Shown here piece after piece: positions 27,104 through 33,578 of a stretch of 33,578 nucleotides of DNA; the first letter of the stretch is position 1, and each line of letters begins with the position of its first letter. Source of the stretch: an uncultured Lachnospiraceae bacterium (lineage in GTDB: Bacteria; Bacillota; Clostridia; Lachnospirales; Lachnospiraceae); the NCBI GenBank assembly GCA_947629585.1, contig CANREH010000027.1, positions 1 to 33,578 on the forward strand, given 5' to 3'. A model generated the notes under the pieces. The model had not been told where the DNA came from. It made no database searches and saw only the letters and a program-made list of their open reading frames with translations. Both the position numbers and the translations under genes were made by a program.

Positions 27104-28351
27104 ATGAAGAATGAAGAAAATATCAAGCAGTATACGGAGAAGGTCAGCAGGATTATTAACCGCTATCTTGAAAAAGACGGCTGGATTCACCGTAAGGAAT
27201 CGGAGAACTTTATCGATGAAGTAGAGGCTGTCCTGGAAGAAGATATACCTCCGCTGATTAGTTCTGATCGGTATATGATGGCGTTTGAGGTAATTAATCA
27301 TATCTTTATTTTAATAGGAGATATCGATATTGAGGATCCTGACGGCTATCTGGGAATGCTGATGGAACAGACCTATGATTTATGGATGGATATTCTTGAA
27401 TATGCAACAGAAGAAGAGAGGGAGAAAATATTTGACTGGTTTACGGATCATTTGAACGGAATCGTCCCGGAAGATATGCAGTACTATATTGAAGAGATTC
27501 TTATGGAGGAATTTTTTGGAGGAGGGGATATCAAGCACAGGCTTTATTTTATAGAAAAAATGATCAAAAAGCTGGCAACCGAAAAATACTTTGAATGGAA
27601 CAGAAGCTACAATGTCGGAAGGTGGTCGGAGCAGTATTTGGGCCTGCTGGAAACGCAGAAAAACAGTAAAGAAAAAATAGAACAATTCTGCAGGGAGTAC
27701 TGGGATAATCCAACGGTAAGAAAATATTATATTAATTTCTGCAAAAAAGAAAAAGAATATGAAAAGGCAGTAAAAGCCCTCGATGAAAGCATATCCTTAG
27801 ACCAGGATAACAGGGAACTGGTTTCGGATTATCAGAAAATAAAAAAAGAAATTTATCGTCAGCAGGGAAACAGGGAAGAATATATCAAACAGCTCTGGGT
27901 ATTGGTCCTTGATTATGAGGATGATGATTTAGATGCGTACCGGGAATTAAGAAAACAGTATGCAAAAAAAGACTGGATGGAAAAAAGAGAAGAAGTATTT
28001 GAAAAATTTCAGGAGGATGACGACCATCTTCAAAAGATGTACCGGGAAGAAAAGCTGTATGACCGCCTGCTTGAGAGCGTGTTAAAAAGTCCCGGGGTGG
28101 ATGCGCTGCAGCAGTATGAAAAAGTCCTTAAGAAAATTTATCCGGAGCAGATTTTGAAAAAATATCAGGAAGAAGCGGAGCGTATGGCGGAAAATACCAG
28201 CGATCGTAAAACATACCGGCAGATAGTGGAAATACTTCGTAATATGAAACAGATTAAGGGCGGTTATAAGATTGTGGGAGAAATGGTGAAAGAGTGGAAG
28301 GTAAAATATAAAAACAGAAGGGCGATGATGGATGAGTTAGGGAAGCTGTGA
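27104..28351 (+). CDS. unrecognised helical-repeat protein of the cassette
   Basis: 415 aa, not recognised. It is rich in Lys and Glu, almost wholly helical, without membrane or signal segments. The middle and C-terminal parts (about 190-400) look like TPR or HEAT-type helix pairs, for example YYINFCKKEKEYEKAVKALD followed by LDQDNRELVSDYQKI. The N-terminal part resembles helical linker segments seen in SWIM-type zinc-finger proteins, but no zinc motif is here. It begins 50 nt after the helicase behind AAAGGAAAAGG and has no terminator in front, so it is likely a fifth member of the cassette, perhaps a scaffold. Low GC like the first gene. Confidence 0.7.
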   Translation: MKNEENIKQYTEKVSRIINRYLEKDGWIHRKESENFIDEVEAVLEEDIPPLISSDRYMMAFEVINHIFILIGDIDIEDPDGYLGMLMEQTYDLWMDILEYATEEEREKIFDWFTDHLNGIVPEDMQYYIEEILMEEFFGGGDIKHRLYFIEKMIKKLATEKYFEWNRSYNVGRWSEQYLGLLETQKNSKEKIEQFCREYWDNPTVRKYYINFCKKEKEYEKAVKALDESISLDQDNRELVSDYQKIKKEIYRQQGNREEYIKQLWVLVLDYEDDDLDAYRELRKQYAKKDWMEKREEVFEKFQEDDDHLQKMYREEKLYDRLLESVLKSPGVDALQQYEKVLKKIYPEQILKKYQEEAERMAENTSDRKTYRQIVEILRNMKQIKGGYKIVGEMVKEWKVKYKNRRAMMDELGKL

Positions 28352-28366
28352 CAGCATTTGCTGCCG

Positions 28367-28519
28367 TTATGTTTCCTTCTTATCAGGCGGGGATTTTCCA
28401 TTTTTATAGGCGGCAGTCAGTATCTGTACCAGCTTGTCCTGTCCCCGCCTGATATATATTCCGTGAGAGCGCAGCGTAATGGCGGCAGCCTGTTTTTTAC
28501 CGGATTTCTCCGCCGCCAT
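28367..28519 (-). CDS. small hypothetical ORF overlapping the end of the GGDEF gene (50 aa)
   Basis: Starts with ATG at 28519 inside the last codons of the GGDEF gene, in the +1 frame, and ends at TAA 28369-28367. It is short, basic and well-composed (LRSHGIYIRRGQDKLVQIL, TAAYKNGKSPPDKKET) with few rare features, as expected of a real small protein. No strong ribosome binding site is seen, so translation would depend on coupling to the gene above. A 13-bp inverted repeat lies inside it. Not recognised; could be chance. Confidence 0.45.
   Translation of the reverse strand: MAAEKSGKKQAAAITLRSHGIYIRRGQDKLVQILTAAYKNGKSPPDKKET
28381..28454. repeat. 13-bp perfect inverted repeat with 48-nt spacer
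   Basis: TATCAGGCGGGGA (28381-28393) and TCCCCGCCTGATA (28442-28454) match exactly. It sits between the 3' ends of two convergent operons. There is no U-tract right after either arm. It may fold in RNA from either strand and help separate the two transcripts. Confidence 0.65.
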
Positions 28520-30140
28520 TTTTCTGCTTCATGGAAAATTTTTCAAGATACATCATTTTATCCGCACGTCTGGCAGTATCGCCGATATCGTAGTCCATAT
28601 TTTTGTCGTATTGTTCATATCCGCAGGCAATCTGCATGAATACACCGGTGCCGGAAGCATTAAATTCCGTTACTTTTTCCTTTAGTTTTTCCATCATTTC
28701 CCGGCAGGCTTTCAGATTCCCATTTTTTAGCAGGACGCAGAATTCATCGCCGCCCATGCGGTAGCATTCCCCGGTATGTCCAAAAATGTCCAGAATTATT
28801 TTTGCGCTTTCTTTGATGTAGAGATCCCCTTTGTCATGTCCCAGGGTGTCATTGCATTTTTTGAGGTCGTTTAAATCGAACATGGCGACAATACAACGTT
28901 CCGGACGGAAGTGTTCGCTGCCAATGGAAGCGGCGTAGGCTGTCCTGTTATAAAGTCCGGTCAGTTGATCGTGGTAAGCCATATGCTCGTATTTTTCTGC
29001 GCGCAGACCGATGTCTATCAGCTTTTTGGCTTCTTCCATGGAGGAAAAGCCGGATACAAGAATATAGATTAAGAAACCTAGCGTACTCAAAACCATAGGG
29101 CTTTTTCCATGTGTTACATAAAAAATAATCAAATCTGCAAACAGGCCGATAAAACAGCAGCACATACAGTTTAGATTGCGTTTTGCATTCTTAGTCCATC
29201 CAACCGTCCTGATTTCTTTTATCAGCATAAAAACGCTTACAAATACAAGAAAAAGCAGTTCTATATGCGTCAGGAACAGAAGCTCCCGGAAATCGGCAAG
29301 ATTGGCAAACTGGAGAAACACGGTCAGGAGCATTTCAAACAGGCTGGTAAAGCAGGGAATATACCAGAGGATATGTTCTTTGCTGCTGTGCTGTTCCTTG
29401 ATAAAAAGCAGGAAAGGAATGCTTACCAAAAGGAGAGAGAGGATCGGCATGGTAGAAAAGGAAATGCGTCCCGGGAACAAAAATTTCAGCAGTTCCGCAT
29501 CGCTTACTTTCCATAAGCCAAGAAGAATGGAAAAGATTCCAAGCATGGCAAGGTTTTTGTTGATTTGCGGGTTTTTATGGTTGCATGCTGTCCATAAAAG
29601 AAAGGCAATGCCGATGAAAACGGCTGCAATGCCAAAAAATACAGACAAAATATTTCTGCTGAAGATGTTCATGGCGATATCATATTTTGCTCCAAAGTAA
29701 AACACTGGCACGGCATTTTTATAGTTTTTGTACACAGGAAGCAGCTCTATCCGGATTTCCTGCCCGTTATCTTCTTCGGAAAGCGTCAGTTCGTTCCATA
29801 TATTTCCCGGCGTCTTTCCAAACAGGTTGCCTTTGTTCGGATACAGGCTGTAAATAAGCTCATTGCCTAGATATACCTCTACATTTTGGTGTTTGCTGTA
29901 AAAAATCAGTTTCCGATAGTCTTCATTTATATTGTCCAGCGTCCAGGTATAAATGTTCCGGATGCCTATCGGAGCGTCAGGGTCTTCTGCCTGGGATTCT
30001 GTATACTTATTTATAATCTCATACCCGCCTGTATGCTTCCGGTCTTTGATGACATTGGAAAATGTAATATCAATATAGCATTGAAGCAGGATAAAGAAAA
30101 TAAAAAATATAAAATAAATAGTTTGTACAAGTTTTTTCAT
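28497..30140 (-). CDS. membrane diguanylate cyclase (GGDEF)
   Basis: 547 aa. One N-terminal membrane segment (about 5-27), an extracytoplasmic jelly-roll-like sensor of about 130 residues (VEVYLGNELIYSLYP, WNELTLSEEDNG), then about seven membrane helices (about 165-375): the 7TM-DISM receptor plan. A short coiled coil leads to a GGDEF domain (about 390-535) with YHDQLTGLYNRTAY, MFDLNDLKKCND, GHDKGD and an intact MGGDEF signature. It should make cyclic di-GMP from GTP in response to an external ligand. No clear RxxD product-inhibition site was noted. It starts 26 nt after the coiled-coil gene with AAGGAAAC upstream, so both share a promoter. Confidence 0.92.
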   Translation of the reverse strand: MKKLVQTIYFIFFIFFILLQCYIDITFSNVIKDRKHTGGYEIINKYTESQAEDPDAPIGIRNIYTWTLDNINEDYRKLIFYSKHQNVEVYLGNELIYSLYPNKGNLFGKTPGNIWNELTLSEEDNGQEIRIELLPVYKNYKNAVPVFYFGAKYDIAMNIFSRNILSVFFGIAAVFIGIAFLLWTACNHKNPQINKNLAMLGIFSILLGLWKVSDAELLKFLFPGRISFSTMPILSLLLVSIPFLLFIKEQHSSKEHILWYIPCFTSLFEMLLTVFLQFANLADFRELLFLTHIELLFLVFVSVFMLIKEIRTVGWTKNAKRNLNCMCCCFIGLFADLIIFYVTHGKSPMVLSTLGFLIYILVSGFSSMEEAKKLIDIGLRAEKYEHMAYHDQLTGLYNRTAYAASIGSEHFRPERCIVAMFDLNDLKKCNDTLGHDKGDLYIKESAKIILDIFGHTGECYRMGGDEFCVLLKNGNLKACREMMEKLKEKVTEFNASGTGVFMQIACGYEQYDKNMDYDIGDTARRADKMMYLEKFSMKQKNGGGEIR

Positions 30141-30166
30141 GGCTTTTTTGTTTCCTTAAAAATAAT

Positions 30167-31063
30167 TTATATAGTAACATCTACGCTGGCTCCTTCTGTG
30201 GCGGCGGCAGGAGCGTCGCTTACCGGGACTTCCATGCCGGAAAGCTCCAAAGATACGCCGCTTAACGAATTGGAGGAATCAGAGTCAGAGGAATGAAAAG
30301 AGCTGGCGCCGCTTTCTTTTTCTCTGGAAAGTTTGTTAAACAGTGCTTTTAAATACTTCATATCGGCTTCTGTGATTTCCCGCATTTCATCCCCGCGGTG
30401 TTTTTTCTTGATACGCTGTAATTCTTCCTTTGTCACAGGACCGGAAGAAGCATTCCCTGTTAGCTGTTCTGTGATATTGTTAAGCTCATCAAGCTCGTCA
30501 AGCTCAGATTCCATTTCCTTGGAAAGTTCTTCCATTTCTTTTAAAAGCTGTTTTAATTCTTCTTCGCTTAGCTGCCGGAGCTCTTCTTCGTCAAGGCTTG
30601 CAGTAAGGGAAGAGTCTTTTTCTTCTTCCTGTTCAGCCGGGTCAGGCAGGTAAAGGTCGTCGGCTTTTTTCTTTCTTTCCATGGTTTCCTCCGCCTTTAA
30701 ATGCTTTACCTTCTTTCTTGCGACTTGCTGGATTCTTTTGGCATGGGCAATCGCCATCTCTAACTCTTCCTCGTCATAGTCTCCGGACTCCAAATTCCGC
30801 GCTAAAACAGCGACAGTCATCTGCGCCTTGGCAGCAATCCGGTTGGCGGCGCTGGAAGTTTTGGTCTTTATAAGCTGGGAAGATAATTGCTTAAAATTAT
30901 ATGGCGGGCGCTTCTTTTTGGATTTTTTGTAAGACTGCGTGGTAGTGATGGAACCCGCTGAAGTCCCGTCCGGATTTTTAAATTCCCGCCTTGTTTTGAT
31001 TGTATTTCCACGTATTTCTGTGGTAATGGTTACGTTTCCTATGGTTCTTACCGTTATGCTCAT
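30167..31063 (-). CDS. acidic coiled-coil protein of unknown function
   Basis: 298 aa, not recognised. It begins with a small beta-rich part (MSITVRTIGNVTITTEIRGN) and a basic stretch (SYKKSKKKRPPYNFKQ). A helical block (about 60-125, ANRIAAKAQMTVAVLARN) follows, then a strongly acidic Glu-rich coiled coil (about 155-195, repeats of LxxEELxxLL), a segment with KHRGDEMREITEADMKYLKAL, and a Ser-rich tail. No signal peptide or membrane part. It starts behind a perfect GGAGGTGA. It is the first gene of an operon with the GGDEF protein and lies divergent from htpG with a heat-shock operator between them, which hints at a link to stress. Function unknown. Confidence 0.75.
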   Translation of the reverse strand: MSITVRTIGNVTITTEIRGNTIKTRREFKNPDGTSAGSITTTQSYKKSKKKRPPYNFKQLSSQLIKTKTSSAANRIAAKAQMTVAVLARNLESGDYDEEELEMAIAHAKRIQQVARKKVKHLKAEETMERKKKADDLYLPDPAEQEEEKDSSLTASLDEEELRQLSEEELKQLLKEMEELSKEMESELDELDELNNITEQLTGNASSGPVTKEELQRIKKKHRGDEMREITEADMKYLKALFNKLSREKESGASSFHSSDSDSSNSLSGVSLELSGMEVPVSDAPAAATEGASVDVTI

Positions 31064-31084
31064 AAACTCACCTCCGTTGATTTC

Positions 31085-31113
31085 ATTATACCTTTCCGGG
31101 TGTTTTTTGGCAA
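31085..31113 (-). promoter_or_regulatory. promoter for the coiled-coil/GGDEF operon
   Basis: On the minus strand -35 TTGCCA (31113-31108) and -10 TATAAT (31090-31085) have a 17-nt spacer. The transcript would start near 31079, only about 16 nt before the start codon. Confidence 0.8.
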
Positions 31114-31138
31114 CTGTAATTTGCGGATCACTAAATTG

Positions 31139-31165
31139 TTAGCACTCATTAAAATTGAGTGCTAA
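31139..31165. promoter_or_regulatory. CIRCE operator (HrcA binding site)
   Basis: TTAGCACTC and GAGTGCTAA are separated by exactly 9 nt, a perfect match to the CIRCE consensus bound by the heat-shock repressor HrcA. It lies 7 nt upstream of the htpG -35 and 25 nt upstream of the divergent -35, rather than downstream of a start site as is common. Confidence 0.95.
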
Positions 31166-31172
31166 TTTTTCC

Positions 31173-31201
31173 TTGACATTTCTTCCCTTTTGTTCTATGA
31201 T
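31173..31201 (+). promoter_or_regulatory. htpG promoter
   Basis: Consensus -35 TTGACA (31173-31178) and -10 TATGAT (31196-31201) with a 17-nt spacer. The start would be near 31208, giving a long leader of about 120 nt. Confidence 0.88.
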
Positions 31202-31227
31202 AATAACTATCGTTGAGGTGTTTTTTC

Positions 31228-31294
31228 ACTCTTTATTTGTGCCAAAGGCAGGAACAAGATATCACGTCTTTGGCATGATACAAAATGTAAGAGT
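31228..31294 (+). promoter_or_regulatory. long stem-loop in the htpG 5' leader
   Basis: ACTCTT (31228-31233) pairs with AAGAGT (31289-31294), ATTTGT with ACAAAAT, and TGCCAAAG (31240-31247) with CTTTGGCA (31268-31275) around a 20-nt loop. It lies wholly inside the leader but does not cover the ribosome binding site near 31314. It may affect mRNA stability or heat response; function is inferred only. Confidence 0.55.
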
Positions 31295-31327
31295 AAATTT
31301 TAATCAGAAGAATGGAGGAATTTTATT

Positions 31328-33478
31328 ATGGCAAAGGAACAGGGCAGTTTATCGATTAATTCAGAGAATATATTCCCGATTATTAAGAAGTGGCTGTATT
31401 CAGATCACGATATTTTTATCCGTGAGCTGGTGTCCAACGGCTGTGATGCGATTACGAAGGTGAAGAAGCTGGACATGATGGGGGAAATTAACCTTCCGGA
31501 AGATTATAAGCCGCAGGTCCATGTCATTGCGAATGCAGAGGAGAAGACGCTGCAGTTTATTGACAATGGTATCGGTATGACGGCGGATGAAGTGAAGGAG
31601 TACATCAACCAGATCGCTTTTTCCGGTGCGCAGGCGTTTTTGGAGAAATATAAGGACAAGACAAATGAAGATCAGATTATCGGACATTTTGGACTTGGTT
31701 TTTATTCTTCCTTTATGGTAGCAGATAAGGTAACGATTGATACTTTGTCTTGCAAACCAGACGCTGTTCCGGTTCACTGGGAGTCCGAAGGCGGCACTAC
31801 CTTTGAGTTAAGCGACGGCGACAAGGAAGGGTTCGGTACTAAGATTACCCTGTATCTGAATGAAGATTCTTATGAATTTTCCAATGAGTACCGCGTAAAG
31901 GAAATTTTGGATAAGTACTGTTCTTTTATGCCGACCGAGATTTATTTTGAGAAGGCGAACGCAGAGACAGAATATGAAACGATTGACGCGGCGGATGTAA
32001 AGGATACCGACACCGTTGTAGAGAATATCGTAGAGGAAGCCAAGACCGAGGAAAAGGAAAATGAGAATGGGGAGAAGGAGATTGTGGAGGTTTCCCCGCG
32101 TAAGGAAAAGGCAAAGATTGTAAAGCGCCCTGTTCCGGTCAATAACCCGAAGCCTCTGTGGACAAAGCATCCGAATGAATGCACGGAAGAAGAGTATAAA
32201 GACTTTTACCGCGATGTGTTCCATGATTACAAAGAGCCGCTGTTCTGGATTCATCTGAATATGGATTATCCGTTCAACTTAAAAGGCATTTTATATTTCC
32301 CGAAATTAAATACTGAATATGATAATCTGGAAGGGGTCATTAAGTTATATAACAACCAGGTATTTATCGCGGATAATATTAAAGAAGTGATTCCGGAGTT
32401 CCTGATGCTGTTAAAGGGCGTGATTGACTGTCCGGATCTGCCGTTAAACGTTTCGAGAAGCGCCCTGCAGAACGATGGCTTTGTCAAGAAGATTTCTGAC
32501 TATATTACAAAGAAAGTGGCAGATAAGCTCACCGGTATGTACAAGGTGGAAAAGGAAAGCTATGAAAAATATTGGGACGATATCAGTCCGTTTATCAAGT
32601 TTGGCTGCTTAAAAGATGAGAAGTTCTTTGAAAAGATGAAGGATTTCATGATCTATAAAGATTTGGATGATAACTATCTGACGCTGCCGGAATATATCAA
32701 GGCTGCCAAAGGAGAGACAGAAGAAAATAAAGAAGGGGAATCCAAAGATACGGCGAAGGAGGAAAGTGCAGAGAAGACGGAAGACACAGCGAAGGAAGAG
32801 AGTGCAGAGAAGGCGGAAAATACAGAAAATGCGGATACAGAATCCGGGGAGGAGAAAGAAAAGGATATTGTCTACTATGTCACCGATCCGAAGCAGCAGA
32901 GCCAGTATATCAATATGTTTAAAGAGCAGGGCATCAATGCAATTATCCTGACCCACAATATTGATCAGCCGTTTGTGCAGATGTTAGAGCAGAAGGAAAC
33001 AAACGTAAGGTTCCAGCGCATTGACGCTGATTTGACAGATACCATGAAGGAAGAGGTTTCTTCTGAGGAAGAAGATTCCATTAAGAAAGAGCAGGAAGCC
33101 CTGACAGAGCTGTTCCGCAAGGCGCTTGGCAAGGAGAAGCTGGAAGTCAAAGTGGAAAAATTAAAGAATGAAAATGTTTCTTCGATGATCACGCTTGCAG
33201 AGGACAGCCGCCGTATGCAGGATATGATGCGTATGTACAGCATGGGCGGAATGGGTATGGGCCCTGATATGTTCGGCGGGGAAGGGCAGACACTGGTGCT
33301 CAATTCCGCTAACAAGCTGGTGCAGTATATTTTTGAGAAAAAAGACAGCGAGGATGTTAAGATTTTCTGCGAACAGCTTTATGACCTTGCCATGCTGAGC
33401 CATAAGCAGTTAGAGGCGGAGGACATGACGAAATTTATTGCACGCAGCAACGAGATTATGTTAAGGCTTGCAAAATAA
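31328..33478 (+). CDS. htpG: molecular chaperone HtpG (Hsp90)
   Basis: Bacterial Hsp90, 716 aa, longer than the usual 620-640. The N-terminal ATPase shows VSNGCDAI, FIDNGIGMT and GHFGLGFYSSFMV. The middle domain has DCPDLPLNVSRSALQ. Two acidic insertions account for the extra length: one at about 225-265 (EEAKTEEKENENGEKEIVEV) and a larger one at about 460-515 that carries two 12-residue copies of DTAKEESAEK(T/A)E, coded by tandem 36-nt repeats (32747-32782 and 32783-32818). The C-terminal dimer domain includes a Met/Gly-rich segment, MYSMGGMGMGPDMFGG. Starts behind AATGGAGGA. CIRCE and a consensus promoter lie upstream; argB follows 13 nt later. Confidence 0.95.
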   Translation: MAKEQGSLSINSENIFPIIKKWLYSDHDIFIRELVSNGCDAITKVKKLDMMGEINLPEDYKPQVHVIANAEEKTLQFIDNGIGMTADEVKEYINQIAFSGAQAFLEKYKDKTNEDQIIGHFGLGFYSSFMVADKVTIDTLSCKPDAVPVHWESEGGTTFELSDGDKEGFGTKITLYLNEDSYEFSNEYRVKEILDKYCSFMPTEIYFEKANAETEYETIDAADVKDTDTVVENIVEEAKTEEKENENGEKEIVEVSPRKEKAKIVKRPVPVNNPKPLWTKHPNECTEEEYKDFYRDVFHDYKEPLFWIHLNMDYPFNLKGILYFPKLNTEYDNLEGVIKLYNNQVFIADNIKEVIPEFLMLLKGVIDCPDLPLNVSRSALQNDGFVKKISDYITKKVADKLTGMYKVEKESYEKYWDDISPFIKFGCLKDEKFFEKMKDFMIYKDLDDNYLTLPEYIKAAKGETEENKEGESKDTAKEESAEKTEDTAKEESAEKAENTENADTESGEEKEKDIVYYVTDPKQQSQYINMFKEQGINAIILTHNIDQPFVQMLEQKETNVRFQRIDADLTDTMKEEVSSEEEDSIKKEQEALTELFRKALGKEKLEVKVEKLKNENVSSMITLAEDSRRMQDMMRMYSMGGMGMGPDMFGGEGQTLVLNSANKLVQYIFEKKDSEDVKIFCEQLYDLAMLSHKQLEAEDMTKFIARSNEIMLRLAK

Positions 33479-33491
33479 ATAGGAGAGAAAA

Positions 33492-33578
33492 ATGGATCAG
33501 AGTTTGCAGGTAGTTTCTGAAAAAGCGGAGATTTTAATTGATGCCCTTCCGTATATCCGGGATTTTAACCAGAAGGTG
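33492..33578 (+). CDS. argB: acetylglutamate kinase, N-terminal part (cut by window end)
   Basis: The first 29 codons are in view, beginning at ATG 33492 behind AGGAGAG. The sequence AEILIDALPYIRDFNQKV matches the usual start of ArgB, where KAxxLIEALPYI leads into the VVKYGG motif that would follow just beyond the edge. ArgB makes N-acetylglutamyl phosphate in arginine synthesis. It is only 13 nt from htpG with no terminator between, so it may be partly read from the heat-shock promoter. The short view limits certainty. Confidence 0.8.
   Translation, partial: MDQSLQVVSEKAEILIDALPYIRDFNQKV

Noticed and set aside
20164-28351. Complete BREX type 2 system
   Set aside because: Only BrxD-like and BrxHI-like genes are present; PglX, PglZ, PglY and PglW are missing from the whole window.
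28352-28363. Terminator for the cassette (CAGCATTTGCTG)
   Set aside because: Only a 5-bp stem with a 2-nt loop and no T-run.
28358-28639. Plus-strand ORF after the helical-repeat gene
   Set aside because: No ribosome site, composition unlike a protein, and opposite the better supported GGDEF gene end.
29176-29700. Plus-strand ORF of 174 codons inside the GGDEF gene
   Set aside because: It lies opposite the membrane-helix region, whose hydrophobic codons leave the antisense frame open. No start signals.

Overview
The window reads as a chromosomal segment of an anaerobic gut-type Firmicute, most likely a Lachnospiraceae member (Clostridia). The reasons are the gene content, strong AGGAGG-type ribosome binding sites, TTGACA/TATAAT promoters with 17-nt spacers, roughly half GC, a perfect CIRCE operator, and a secreted glycosidase with bacterial Ig-like repeats and a lysine-rich tail. 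No phage, integrase or transposase gene is visible.

Layout, left to right. (1) tRNA-Glu(CTC) with its own promoter and terminator, then endonuclease IV (nfo). (2) A block of tandem GAA-triloop hairpins at 1269-1397, then a three-gene signalling set: a REC-only response regulator with an FQSPFTG-repeat arm, a PocR-type hybrid histidine kinase (HisKA-HATPase-pseudoREC-REC-Hpt) and a DUF815-type AAA ATPase. (3) On the minus strand, a complete preQ1 (queuosine precursor) operon queD-queE-folE-queC-queF, with a strong promoter, a short structured leader and an intrinsic terminator ahead of queD. (4) A gene-free stretch of about 0.45 kb (9440-9892) holding a cloverleaf-like inverted-repeat element and a second palindrome. 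(5) A chemoreceptor followed closely by a large secreted GH51 arabinofuranosidase. (6) M18 aminopeptidase, agmatine deiminase and N-carbamoylputrescine amidase (agmatine to putrescine), then a solo TrpB2-type PLP enzyme.

(7) The most unusual region is 20164-28351, a tightly packed five-gene plus-strand run: AAA-like ATPase with a PD-(D/E)XK nuclease end; TerB-N/TerB-C protein; BrxD-like (DUF2791) ATPase; Lhr/BrxHI-like DEVH helicase; and an unrecognised helical protein. It looks like a DNA-processing or defence cassette that reuses the BREX type 2 ATPase/helicase pair without PglX, PglZ, PglY or PglW.

(8) On the minus strand, an unrecognised acidic coiled-coil protein, a membrane GGDEF protein and a hidden 50-codon ORF form a probable operon. 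It diverges from htpG across a shared intergenic region with CIRCE placed between the two promoters. htpG has an acidic repeat insertion and a long 5'-UTR stem-loop. The window ends in the first 29 codons of argB.

All assignments come from reading motifs and layout; no database search was run.
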